Part shown: positions 26,163 to 33,485 of the stretch, piece by piece | Position numbering within the stretch: position 1 is the stretch's first letter | Layout of the letters: each line of letters opens with the position of its first letter | NCBI RefSeq assembly: GCF_031085375.1 | Contig: NZ_JAVCWF010000001.1 | Span: 558,001-622,000 of the forward strand | Length of the DNA stretch: 64,000 nucleotides | From: Lactiplantibacillus brownii | GTDB lineage: Bacteria > Bacillota > Bacilli > Lactobacillales > Lactobacillaceae | Direction of reading: 5' to 3' | Made by a program: the position numbers and the translations under genes | The notes under the pieces: generated by a model | What the model saw: only the letters and a program-made list of their open reading frames with translations | Told to the model about the DNA's origin: nothing | Databases searched by the model: none

Positions 26163-26702
26163 ATGAGTGCAACCGAAGAAGTAATCAAGCAATTGCCAAT
26201 CGTATTAAAGGACGGTCAACCGCAGACCCAAGCTGAAATTTGGTCTGAACTAATTAAGGATACGCGGCTAAAATCAATGCTATTTACAACCAGCGGAAAG
26301 GCTCGGAAAGGTGTCCTGCAGGGTATCACAACGCGGATTAAGCAAGGTAAACTTAAAGGATTGGCGATGACAACTAATGAGGCCGGACACAGTGCCATTA
26401 GTTATGTTGGCGTGAGTGTTAATGAACGATTGAGTCGGTATCAGTTCATGTTAACGGGACTGGGAAATTTAGATATCAAAGCAGATTTAAGTGATAGTCA
26501 ACGCAAGCAATGGGAACGATTAATGGTTCAGACGGTTAGTCTACACCGCAATTTGAACAAGTTTAATGACCAATTTAATCAGAATAAAATGACTGAAATA
26601 TTCTATCCTAAAGACCAAAAATCGGTGGCTAAAGAGAATGATACTTACCCAATTAGCAAATTTAAAAGTAAGGCTAATAAAGCTAAGAGTGTTAAGAAGT
26701 AG
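26163..26702 (+). CDS. Unknown protein, paralogue A of a two-gene pair
   Basis: A 179-residue basic protein starting at ATG 26163 with AAGGTGG upstream. The N-terminal 75 residues (QAEIWSELIKDTRLKSMLFTTSGKARKGVLQGITTRIKQGKLKGL in outline) match the next gene and look like a winged-helix DNA-binding fold. The C-terminal half is helical and ends in a Lys-rich tail (KFKSKANKAKSVKK). It overlaps or abuts the nuclease-like gene. Its partner's job is unknown; DNA binding for the nuclease is one inference. Confidence 0.6.
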   Translation: MSATEEVIKQLPIVLKDGQPQTQAEIWSELIKDTRLKSMLFTTSGKARKGVLQGITTRIKQGKLKGLAMTTNEAGHSAISYVGVSVNERLSRYQFMLTGLGNLDIKADLSDSQRKQWERLMVQTVSLHRNLNKFNDQFNQNKMTEIFYPKDQKSVAKENDTYPISKFKSKANKAKSVKK

Positions 26703-26734
26703 TTGTGCCCTATTAATAGGAAGAAAGTGATTGA

Positions 26735-27151
26735 GTGCAAAGTGCGGCACAACAGGTAATATCAAAAATGAAGATAATGTTGGCTGATCGGCAAGTTACT
26801 GCCGGTCAGCTTTGGTGTGAGCTCATTAAAGATGACCAGCTTAAAAATGTGTTAATAGTTAATGGTAAGCCCAGGAAAGGCGTGCTACGGGGTGTTTTAC
26901 AGCGTATTAACAATGGTAAGGTGCCAGGCTTAAAGTCGATAATCGATGATAATGGTCACCGAAAATATGAGAAAGATGATAATAAACTGGTCGATATGGA
27001 GAGACATTTTGAGCTTCTGGCAAATGAAGTTGAAAGTATTGAGATTGATGATAACAAGTTAAATGGTAATCAGCGGCGATTAAGAGACAAGACCGCAAGG
27101 GATATACGGGATTTAAGGTATGATATTAATGAGATAAAGTTGGCTTTTTAA
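26735..27151 (+). CDS. Unknown protein, paralogue B of a two-gene pair
   Basis: A 138-residue protein from GTG 26735. Its first 65 residues parallel the preceding gene (GQLWCELIKDDQLKNVL, GKPRKGVLRGVLQRINNGKVPGLK), then a shorter acidic/basic helical tail (RRLRDKTARDIRDLRYDINEI). It is the last gene before the right attachment repeat. Duplicated small DNA-binding-like proteins next to a nuclease-like gene suggest a functional set, but no family is recognised. Confidence 0.6.
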   Translation: MQSAAQQVISKMKIMLADRQVTAGQLWCELIKDDQLKNVLIVNGKPRKGVLRGVLQRINNGKVPGLKSIIDDNGHRKYEKDDNKLVDMERHFELLANEVESIEIDDNKLNGNQRRLRDKTARDIRDLRYDINEIKLAF

Positions 27152-27415
27152 GCCGTAAGATACTGGCTGATTACATATTTGATGACAAAAAAAATCTGAC
27201 TAAAATAGATTGGAAGCATGTTTAAGAGGAGCTTAAGCATAGGGACTGTAGCTGTTGCGGCTGTGAGTGTCATCAGTGAAACCCCTGATTTCTGATTAGC
27301 TTTTTGATGACAAAATATTCAAAAAAGTGCATCCTACTAGTGAATTTCAAAAAGTCGAATTGCTCAATCCCTTGTGGCTGTAAGGGTAGCACGTTTTGAT
27401 TTTCGATTTGAGACC
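27152..27415. other. Right-end spacer of the element
   Basis: No convincing gene. The word TTTGATGACAAAA occurs at 27178-27190 and 27303-27315 and again beside attL at 7731-7743, making it a candidate arm-type binding site for the integrase. An ATG at 27218 opens a 25-codon frame for a short hydrophobic peptide (MFKRSLSIGTVAVAAVSVIS...), without a good ribosome site. Confidence 0.45.
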
Positions 27416-27545
27416 CATGGAAGTTCGAATCTTCTTGGCCGCACTAAACTTTTGAAGCACTACAAACGTTGTTAAACCGGCGTTTGTGGTGCTTCTTTTT
27501 TGTCGTCGAGCTTCAAAATGGCTTGCTGAGGCGTTTTTTGATGAC
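27416..27545 (+). repeat. Right attachment-site repeat (attR)
   Basis: The second copy of the 130-bp repeat. It contains the last 28 bp of tRNA-Leu (27416-27443), a duplicate terminator (27454-27501) and the downstream flank. No full tRNA is present here, so the functional gene is the left one. Confidence 0.9.
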
Positions 27546-27715
27546 GGGCTTTAGTGGTGTGTGGCAGCGGACAAATACTGATGTAGAAATGCTTGAATAA
27601 AGATGATTTTGATGCTAGAGCTAGATGATTGACTAGATATCTGAATTTTGATAACATTTATTTGTAGGAAAGTAGTTTTCTTCAGTTGTTCAGGCAACTA
27701 TAAAATCAGATAGTT

Positions 27716-27801
27716 GTTAGATGATTTAATCTAACGTCCGCTGGGGACAGAAAATTCAGATAGTTTTTGCTAGTTAACCAACTAGCGTTCGCTGAGAACA
27801 G
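27716..27801 (+). ncRNA. Two structured 51-nt tandem RNA repeats (candidate RNA antitoxin)
   Basis: Two units offset by 51 bp. Unit 1: hairpin GTTAGAT-loop-ATCTAAC, then small hairpin GTCC-GCTGG-GGAC (27736-27748), then AGAAAA. Unit 2: hairpin GCTAGTT-loop-AACTAGC, then GTTC-GCTGA-GAAC (27787-27799), then AGAAAA. The stems differ in sequence but keep pairing, so RNA structure is conserved. A word AAAATTCAGATAGTT or near-copy precedes each unit. A terminator and a nuclease-like gene follow. This is the layout of a type III toxin-antitoxin locus, but the repeats and the protein differ from the ToxIN at 15.2 kb. Confidence 0.5.
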
Positions 27802-27813
27802 AAAAACCTGATT

Positions 27814-27865
27814 GGGATTGTTAATGAGTCTTTAAATTGGACTTGTTGGCAATCTCTTTATTTTT
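27814..27865 (+). terminator. Terminator between the repeats and the PBECR4-like gene
   Basis: A long stem (GGGATTGTTAATGAGTC with GGACTTGTTGGCAATCTC, several G-T pairs) closes on a short AT loop and is followed by TTTATTTTT. The coding gene starts 21 bp later. Confidence 0.75.
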
Positions 27866-27886
27866 GGTTGGAAATGAGTAGATATC

Positions 27887-28501
27887 TTGAAACAGCCACA
27901 AGCATATAGGCGTGCAACGCCACAAGATCTTAAACGTATCAGGTTGAAAATGACTGATTTGAAGGTGGCTTTTAGCTATGTAGAAGCTGATTTATGTGAT
28001 CGTGAGCGATATTATTTCTACCAGAAGGATGGCAGAATAATGTCTATGCAATTGAAGGTTAAACGAGAAAACTTCATGCACCTTTGTGGATTGAGTTACA
28101 GGAATGGTGGGGCCAAACGTTTTTGGCATGATTTGAAGCACAATCACTTGATTTTAGAAAACTTACAGGTAAAAACGGATGGGACGACATTTCAAAAACT
28201 ACAGGTGATAAGTTTATTACCTGAGTTGAGTAAGTTAGATGTGAAAATTACTAGCGCAGGTAAATATTTGAAGTTGCAATATGATCATGCCATTAGAACT
28301 AAAAGAGAATTAATGGCAATTGCTTTTCAGTTTGATATTGATGGCTATGTTCCAGTATCCCTTTTGAATTTAAGTGATACCAAATTTAGAAATAATACCA
28401 TATATGGCGTTTTAGCTATTGTAGATTGTTTTGAGGACGCCAATGTTTTAGTGGCCGGGTCTAAGACAACAGATTATTGGCTAACAAGAGCTAGAAGTTA
28501 G
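27887..28501 (+). CDS. PBECR4-like (BECR-fold) nuclease candidate
   Basis: A 204-residue protein. The segment from about residue 42 to 160 resembles the PBECR4 nuclease family by eye: YYFYQKDGRIMSMQLKVKRENFMHLCGL, a long central part with several basic residues, and FQFDIDGYVPVSLLNL. BECR-fold proteins include RNases of the barnase, EndoU and RelE type. The start is TTG 27887 with a weak site; ATG 27949 is an alternative. It lies just outside attR, behind two structured repeats and a terminator. A toxin role is inferred from this context. The family call needs a profile search. Confidence 0.5.
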   Translation: MKQPQAYRRATPQDLKRIRLKMTDLKVAFSYVEADLCDRERYYFYQKDGRIMSMQLKVKRENFMHLCGLSYRNGGAKRFWHDLKHNHLILENLQVKTDGTTFQKLQVISLLPELSKLDVKITSAGKYLKLQYDHAIRTKRELMAIAFQFDIDGYVPVSLLNLSDTKFRNNTIYGVLAIVDCFEDANVLVAGSKTTDYWLTRARS

Positions 28502-28565
28502 TCAGGTTTAAGTGAAACGTGTGTTTGACATGAATTTTATTTTTAAGCTAAATAAGTGAGACATC

Positions 28566-28600
28566 AAAAGAGCAATCCGCTAAAAAGGGTTGCTCTTTTG
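28566..28600 (+). terminator. Strong terminator
   Basis: AAAAGAGCAATCC pairs with GGTTGCTCTTTT apart from one bulged T. It ends the PBECR4-like gene and is of the same type as the hairpins at 15013 and 16157. Confidence 0.85.
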
Positions 28601-28746
28601 TATCGCCCAAGAATCTGTCAGCCAGTCTACACTTTGCAAATCAAATGATAACTGGGGGAAGATATTGTTCGGATTAAGCGTGTTATTTTATTGGTCAAAT
28701 TTGATCTTTCTGAAGTTTGACTTAGCCATTGGCTGCTTCTGAGTTT

Positions 28747-28768
28747 GTTTGGTCGCGTCGATTAAAAA
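28747..28768 (-). pseudogene. 22-bp scrap of an integrase gene
   Basis: GTTTGGTCGCGTCGATTAAA plus two more A residues is identical to 8794-8815 inside int. It sits in a gap (28601-28905) that otherwise shows no gene. Its orientation matches int. It is probably the last trace of a related element inserted here earlier. Confidence 0.5.
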
Positions 28769-28905
28769 CAGCTTCAAAAAAGACGCTTTTCATTTCACTT
28801 TCATTAAAATATTTATAAGCAACTTTACTACAACCCCACAATTGCCAGCATTATAATCAACCTAATCAAATAGAAACTAAACTAACAATCAAAGAGGCGG
28901 TTAGG

Positions 28906-29751
28906 ATGGGGAACAAACAATGGGGCTTAGTTGGCGGGCTCAGCCTACTATTGGGTCTAGGGCTTAGCCAAGCACAGATTGTCCATGCGGCTAGTACTGA
29001 TCGAATCACGGGAATTCGTACAACGACGAGCCAAACTTTTCGTACTAATAGTCAAACGGGAAAAGGGTACCATATCACGGTATTACCACAGCAACGAGTC
29101 CATTTGCGACCTAATTTACAGTTGAGTCGCCATCAGAATACGATTTGGACACGGTCAGAACAAGCAATGATTACTCATAATGGTAAAAAGCAACTATATT
29201 ATTATGTCAAAAATGCTGCGGGCCAAAGTGGTTGGATCTGGGAGGGGTATCTGACCCCAGCAAGTTATCGGTTGAAAGTCCCAGTGGTCAGTCAACTGCC
29301 GGAACTCCCAACGGGTTGTGAAATTACAGCGGTGGATATGATGCTCCAATACGCTGGCGCCAAGGTTAATAAGAATCAATTAGCCAATGAAATGCCGCGT
29401 AGCGATGATCCGAATGAAGGTTTCGTTGGAGACCCACACTCTGAATATGGTTATGGGCTATATGTCTATCCCCGCGGGCTCCTGACAACGGTGCAGCGGC
29501 ATGCCGGTAGTGCCGTTGATCTGACCGGGATTAGTTTGACTCAATTGAAGGCGCAGATTACCCGCGGTCATCCAGTGGTGGTTTGGGTAACGAACATTGA
29601 TGGTTTTGCCAGCCATGCACTAACCGTGACTGGTTTTGAGCCGATGCGGATTTATTTCAATGACCCGTGGACTGGTCAGGCGGCTAGCTTATCTAATGAC
29701 GCTTTTAATCTGGCTTGGCAGGGAAATGGCAGTCGGGCGCTCAGTTATTAA
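28906..29751 (+). CDS. Secreted C39-like cysteine peptidase
   Basis: A 281-residue exported protein with a signal peptide (MGNKQWGLVGGLSLLLGLGLSQAQIVHAA). Residues about 40-125 look like a bacterial SH3-type region with GW-like features (SGWIWEGYL). The C-terminal peptidase_C39_2 domain has the catalytic Cys in LPTGCEITAVDMML, the His in SHALTVTGF and the Asp in FNDPWTG. Such proteins are wall-associated and of unknown substrate. A good site (GAGGCGG) precedes the ATG. It is the first backbone gene right of the accessory region. Confidence 0.87.
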   Translation: MGNKQWGLVGGLSLLLGLGLSQAQIVHAASTDRITGIRTTTSQTFRTNSQTGKGYHITVLPQQRVHLRPNLQLSRHQNTIWTRSEQAMITHNGKKQLYYYVKNAAGQSGWIWEGYLTPASYRLKVPVVSQLPELPTGCEITAVDMMLQYAGAKVNKNQLANEMPRSDDPNEGFVGDPHSEYGYGLYVYPRGLLTTVQRHAGSAVDLTGISLTQLKAQITRGHPVVVWVTNIDGFASHALTVTGFEPMRIYFNDPWTGQAASLSNDAFNLAWQGNGSRALSY

Positions 29752-29805
29752 ATCATTTAAAAGTTAATCTTAAGATTATCAACTGTTTCATAATATTGTA
29801 TTAAG

Positions 29806-29863
29806 AATACACTAATTTGATACACAAAAGCTTTTTAACATAGTGTATCGCTACTAGTGTATC
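29806..29863 (+). promoter_or_regulatory. Probable ManR upstream activator sites
   Basis: AATACAC (29806-29812), GATACAC (29819-29825), GTGTATC (29843-29849) and GTGTATC (29857-29863). The GTGTATC and GATACAC words are inverted forms of one another. They lie 45-100 bp upstream of a sigma-54 promoter, where enhancer-binding activators act. The same arms form a palindrome before manR. Confidence 0.65.
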
Positions 29864-29905
29864 GTTCAAAGGACAATGATACCGGTAATCGGCATTTAGT
29901 GTATT

Positions 29906-29922
29906 TTGGCACGAAACTTGCA
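29906..29922 (+). promoter_or_regulatory. Sigma-54 promoter of the mannose PTS operon
   Basis: TTGGCACGAAACTTGCA matches the -24/-12 consensus TGGCAC-N5-TTGC exactly. It lies 122 bp before the IIAB start. Confidence 0.92.
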
Positions 29923-30043
29923 TATATATTAGTGAGTGCGAAAAAGACTGCGCTTACAGTATCAAAATAACTTAGGTTACAGGCTATTTAGAACTTATTT
30001 ATTCATTTCCTATGACTGTAACAAAAAAATAGGAGGTACAAAG

Positions 30044-31018
30044 ATGGTAAGCATTATCATTGCTAGTCATGGCGAATTTGCTAAAGGCATCTATCAATCT
30101 GGTTCAATGATTTTCGGCGAACAAGAAAACGTTCAACCCGTTACGTTGATGCCTAGCGAAGGCCCTGATGACATTAAGGCTAAATTGGAAAAAGCAATTG
30201 CTTCTTTCGATGATCAAGACCAAGTCTTGTTCTTAGTCGATCTTTGGGGTGGTACACCTTTCAACCAAGTCAACGGCTTGTTTGAAGCACATAAGGACAA
30301 ATGGGCGATCGTTGCTGGTTTGAACCTACCAATGTTAATTGAAGCCTATGCATCACGGCTTTCAATGGACTCTGCTCATGAAATCGCCACTCATATTATT
30401 GAAACGGCGAAGGATGGGGTTAAAGTTCGTCCCGAAGCATTAGCACCTAAGGAAGCCCCTAAAGCGGCTGCTAGTGGCGCAAGTGCTGGTCGTCCCGGCA
30501 AGTTCGAATATGTCCTTGCACGGATTGACTCACGTTTGTTACATGGTCAAGTTGCAACGGCTTGGAGTAAGACGGTTAACCCAACGCGGATTATCGTTGT
30601 TTCTGATAACGTTGCTAAAGACAATTTACGGACCCAAATGATCATCCAAGCGGCACCAAACGGGGTTAAGGCTCACGTGGTACCAATTGATCAAATGATC
30701 AAGTTAGCTAAGGATGACAAACACTTTGGTGGTCAAAAAGCCTTGTTATTATTCGAAACACCACAAGATGCTTTGAAAGCTATCAAGGGTGGCGTGCCAT
30801 TGGATACCTTGAACATTGGTTCCATGGCGCATTCCGTTGGTAAAGTTCAACCAAACAAAGTTTTGGCTTTTGATCAAAATGATATCGACACTTACCATGA
30901 ATTGGAAAAGATGGGCGTTAAGATGGACGTTCGTAAAGTTCCAACTGATGGTCAAGATAACCTCGATCACATTATGGATAAAGCTGAAAAGATGTTGAAA
31001 GAACAAGCGAATAGTTAA
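30044..31018 (+). CDS. manX: Mannose-class PTS component IIAB
   Basis: A 324-residue cytoplasmic fusion that passes phosphate from HPr to the sugar. The IIA domain (about 1-130) has its phospho-His in ASHGEFAKG; an Ala/Pro/Gly linker (about 135-155) joins it to IIB, whose phospho-His is in [16 protein letters not shown] 30044 is chosen for the perfect AGGAGG upstream; the longer frame to 29936 has no support. It is the first gene of manXYZ behind a sigma-54 promoter. Mannose-class systems of lactobacilli take up glucose and mannose and serve as receptors for class IIa bacteriocins. Confidence 0.96.
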   Translation: MVSIIIASHGEFAKGIYQSGSMIFGEQENVQPVTLMPSEGPDDIKAKLEKAIASFDDQDQVLFLVDLWGGTPFNQVNGLFEAHKDKWAIVAGLNLPMLIEAYASRLSMDSAHEIATHIIETAKDGVKVRPEALAPKEAPKAAASGASAGRPGKFEYVLARIDSRLLHGQVATAWSKTVNPTRIIVVSDNVAKDNLRTQMIIQAAPNGVKAHVVPIDQMIKLAKDDKHFGGQKALLLFETPQDALKAIKGGVPLDTLNIGSMAHSVGKVQPNKVLAFDQNDIDTYHELEKMGVKMDVRKVPTDGQDNLDHIMDKAEKMLKEQANS

Positions 31019-31049
31019 TCACTATCGGAGAAAAATGGAGGATTAAATC

Positions 31050-31856
31050 ATGAATTTGAACGCGATTCAAATGATTTTAGTCGTATTAGTCGCATTTTTA
31101 GCTGGTATGGAAGGTATTTTGGATGAATTCCATTTCCATCAACCAGTTGTTGCCTGCGCATTAATCGGCTTAGTTACCGGACAATTAGTCCCATGTATTA
31201 TTTTAGGTGGTAGTCTTCAAATGATCGCTTTAGGCTGGTCAAACGTTGGTGCTGCCGTTGCCCCTGATGCCGCATTAGCAGCTATTGCATCTGCAATTAT
31301 TTTAGTACTTGGTGGCCAAGGCCGTGCCGGAGTGGCATCTGCCATTGCCATCGCCGTACCTTTGGCTGTTGCTGGGTTATTATTAACCATCCTTGCTCGT
31401 ACGTTAGCAACTTTGATCGTGCATATCATGGACCGTGCTGCTGAAGAAGGTAGCTTTGCTAAAATTGACATGTGGCAAATGATTGCCATTGCAATGCAAG
31501 GTTTACGTATTGCTATTCCAGCTGCATTGATCTTAGCAGTTGGTGCTGGTCCCGTTAAAGCAATGTTGAACGCTATGCCTACTTGGTTGACAGATGGTTT
31601 GTCAATCGGTGGTGGGATGGTTGTTGCCGTTGGGTATGCCATGGTTATTAACATGATGGCTACTCGTGAAGTATGGCCATTCTTCATTTTAGGTTTCGTC
31701 CTAGCTGCGATTTCTGAATTGACACTTATTGCCTTAGGTGGTATCGGTGTTGCTATGGCCCTCATCTACTTGAACCTTTCTAAAATGGGTGGTTCTGGTA
31801 ATGGTGGCGGTTCTGGTACCGGTGACCCTGTCGGCGATATCATCGACAAGTATTAG
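31050..31856 (+). CDS. manY: Mannose-class PTS membrane component IIC
   Basis: A 268-residue integral membrane protein forming the sugar channel together with IID. It starts MNLNAIQMILVVLVAFLAGMEGILD and has many hydrophobic helices, with the typical ...GGSLQMIALGW... segment near residue 52. The C terminus is Gly/Ser-rich and hydrophilic (GGSGNGGGSGTGD). The ribosome site ATGGAGG is strong, and the gap to manX is 31 bp. Confidence 0.96.
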   Translation: MNLNAIQMILVVLVAFLAGMEGILDEFHFHQPVVACALIGLVTGQLVPCIILGGSLQMIALGWSNVGAAVAPDAALAAIASAIILVLGGQGRAGVASAIAIAVPLAVAGLLLTILARTLATLIVHIMDRAAEEGSFAKIDMWQMIAIAMQGLRIAIPAALILAVGAGPVKAMLNAMPTWLTDGLSIGGGMVVAVGYAMVINMMATREVWPFFILGFVLAAISELTLIALGGIGVAMALIYLNLSKMGGSGNGGGSGTGDPVGDIIDKY

Positions 31857-31874
31857 CGAAGGAGGAAAACTAAA

Positions 31875-32789
31875 ATGGCTGATCAAATTAAATTAACTAA
31901 AAGTGATCGTATTCATGTTTGGTGGCGTTCAACGTTCCTCCAAGGTTCTTGGAACTATGAACGGATGCAAAACGGTGGTTGGGCTTACTCATTAATCCCA
32001 GCTTTGAAAAAGTTATATACGACTAAAGAAGATCGTGCCGCTGCTTTAAAGCGTCACATGGAATTCTTTAACACTCATCCTTACGTGGCATCACCAATTA
32101 TTGGTGTTACCATGGCGCTTGAAGAAGAACGTTCTAATGGGGCTCCCATTGACGATGTTACGATTCAAGGGGTTAAAGTTGGGATGATGGGTCCTTTGGC
32201 CGGTGTTGGTGATCCAGTGTTCTGGTTCACGGCTAAGCCAATCATTGGTGCCTTGGCTGCTTCCCTTGCTATGGGTGGTAGTATCATGGGTCCTATCTTG
32301 TACTTCGTTGTCTGGAATGTTATCCGGATGGCATTTATGTGGTACACACAAGAACTTGGCTACAAAGCCGGTTCTGCGATTACTGACGACTTATCAGGTG
32401 GTATTTTGCAAGACATTACCAAGGGTGCTTCTATCTTAGGGATGTTCATCTTACCAGCCTTGATCGAACGGTGGGTCAATGTTGACTTCAGTCCGGTTAA
32501 AGTTTCATCAATCAAACAAGCTAAGGGTGCTTACATTGACTGGAACAGTCTTCCAGCCGGTGCTAAGGGTGTCAAAGAAGCTTTGACACAACAAAAAGCC
32601 GGTTTATCATTGGACAAATACAAGGTTACGACCTTGCAAGATAACTTGAATCAATTAATTCCAGGTTTAGCTGCCTTAGTGATTACCTTCTTATGTATGT
32701 GGCTCTTAAAGAAGAAAGTTTCACCAATCTGGATCATCTTTGGTTTATTCGCCTTTGGTGTTATCATGCACGTTCTTGGTGTTATGTAG
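31875..32789 (+). CDS. manZ: Mannose-class PTS membrane component IID
   Basis: A 304-residue IID protein, partner of IIC in the permease. The N-terminal half is cytoplasmic (TKSDRIHVWWRSTFLQGSWNYERMQNGG), with the conserved GPLAGVGDPVFWFT motif near residue 112, and a hydrophobic end (LAALVITFLCMWLLKKKVSPIWIIFGLFAFGVIM). It starts 18 bp after manY and is followed by a terminator, so manXYZ is complete. Confidence 0.96.
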   Translation: MADQIKLTKSDRIHVWWRSTFLQGSWNYERMQNGGWAYSLIPALKKLYTTKEDRAAALKRHMEFFNTHPYVASPIIGVTMALEEERSNGAPIDDVTIQGVKVGMMGPLAGVGDPVFWFTAKPIIGALAASLAMGGSIMGPILYFVVWNVIRMAFMWYTQELGYKAGSAITDDLSGGILQDITKGASILGMFILPALIERWVNVDFSPVKVSSIKQAKGAYIDWNSLPAGAKGVKEALTQQKAGLSLDKYKVTTLQDNLNQLIPGLAALVITFLCMWLLKKKVSPIWIIFGLFAFGVIMHVLGVM

Positions 32790-32828
32790 AGATGATTTGA
32801 TGCAATCTGAGTCATTGACTTAGGTCTT

Positions 32829-32861
32829 AAGAGATGGACTCATCTGAGTTCGTCTCTTTTT
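32829..32861 (+). terminator. Terminator of manXYZ
   Basis: A 13-bp stem (AAGAGATGGACTC with GAGTTCGTCTCTT, with two G-T pairs), a 4-nt loop and a T run. Confidence 0.9.
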
Positions 32862-32939
32862 GTTAATCAGGGGCTTTGCGAAAAAAGCGCCAGCGCCGTA
32901 TAATCGGTGTAATCAAGAGAAAGAAATGGAGATACTCAC

Positions 32940-33323
32940 ATGGTTCAATCGCTTAATACAAAGGTTGATATGGTTGTTGACGGTAATTCGCATTTAGGTC
33001 TGACTGATTACGGTAAAATCATGGTCGGTGATCGGGGCTTTGAATTTTACGATAACCGCAATGCTAAAAACTATATTCAGATTCCTTGGAATGAAGTTGA
33101 CCGAGTCATTGTATCGGTTATGTTCAAGGGACGCTGGATTCCGCGGTATGGTTTTCGCACAAAGAAGAATGGGACTTATACCTTTTCTTCGAAGACCCCA
33201 CGGAAAGTTTTACGAGCCGTTCGAAAACATGTTAAGCCTGAACATATTGTTCGGTCGTTGACCTTTTTCGATGTGCTGAAGCGGGCGTTTAAGGGTAAAA
33301 ATCAAAGTAGTTATTTGAAGTAA
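32940..33323 (+). CDS. manO: ManO/DUF956-family protein
   Basis: A 127-residue soluble protein of the DUF956 family, which regularly accompanies mannose-class PTS operons in Firmicutes. It starts MVQSLNTKVDMVVDGNSHLGLTDYGKIMVGDRGFEFYD and has a basic middle part (FKGRWIPRYGFRTKKNGTYTF). A TATAAT box at 32899-32904 suggests its own vegetative promoter, separate from the sigma-54 unit before it. The role of the family is not firmly established; a regulatory part in mannose PTS expression is likely. Confidence 0.88.
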   Translation: MVQSLNTKVDMVVDGNSHLGLTDYGKIMVGDRGFEFYDNRNAKNYIQIPWNEVDRVIVSVMFKGRWIPRYGFRTKKNGTYTFSSKTPRKVLRAVRKHVKPEHIVRSLTFFDVLKRAFKGKNQSSYLK

Positions 33324-33398
33324 AACTAGTTCAACATGAAGGCGACCTTTCGAGGTGGCCTTTTTGTTTGTCCATGTGGTCGAACGAAGAATAGTCGT

Positions 33399-33414
33399 AG
33401 TGTATTGATACACT
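33399..33414 (+). promoter_or_regulatory. Palindrome before manR
   Basis: AGTGTAT-TG-ATACACT. It shares its arms with the sites upstream of manX and with GATACACT at 36339-36346, and probably binds ManR. Confidence 0.6.
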
Positions 33415-33485
33415 TGTGTGGTAAGATTAGACTTAATTAAGCGTTTTATGACACGTAACGACTGTAATACAAAGGAGTGGCTTGG

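Larger units (their letters stand above)
7610..27545. mobile_element. Integrative (conjugative or mobilizable) element in tRNA-Leu
   Basis: A 19.8-kb element bounded by the 130-bp direct repeats. The integrase lies at the left end and faces the tRNA. Cargo and core in order: methyltransferase, serine recombinase, LysM-CAP secreted protein, type III toxin-antitoxin locus, repeated non-coding DNA with a membrane-protein gene, possible replication-relaxation protein, FtsK/TcpA-like translocase, four paralogues, a membrane protein, and a PD-(D/E)XK-like cassette. No capsid, tail or lysis genes are present, which argues against a prophage. No classic relaxase or type IV secretion channel is recognisable, so it is either mobilizable with help or uses proteins I cannot identify. 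Confidence 0.88.

Noticed and set aside
27355..27443. A second complete tRNA gene at attR
   Set aside because: Only the last 28 bp of tRNA-Leu are present; the sequence before them does not supply an acceptor 5' strand or an anticodon arm.
7610..27545. Prophage
   Set aside because: Integrase and attachment sites fit, but there are no terminase, portal, capsid, tail or lysis genes, and an FtsK-like transfer protein is present instead.
33028..33261. Alternative-frame ORF within manO
   Set aside because: It is a shadow of manO in another frame, with no start signal.
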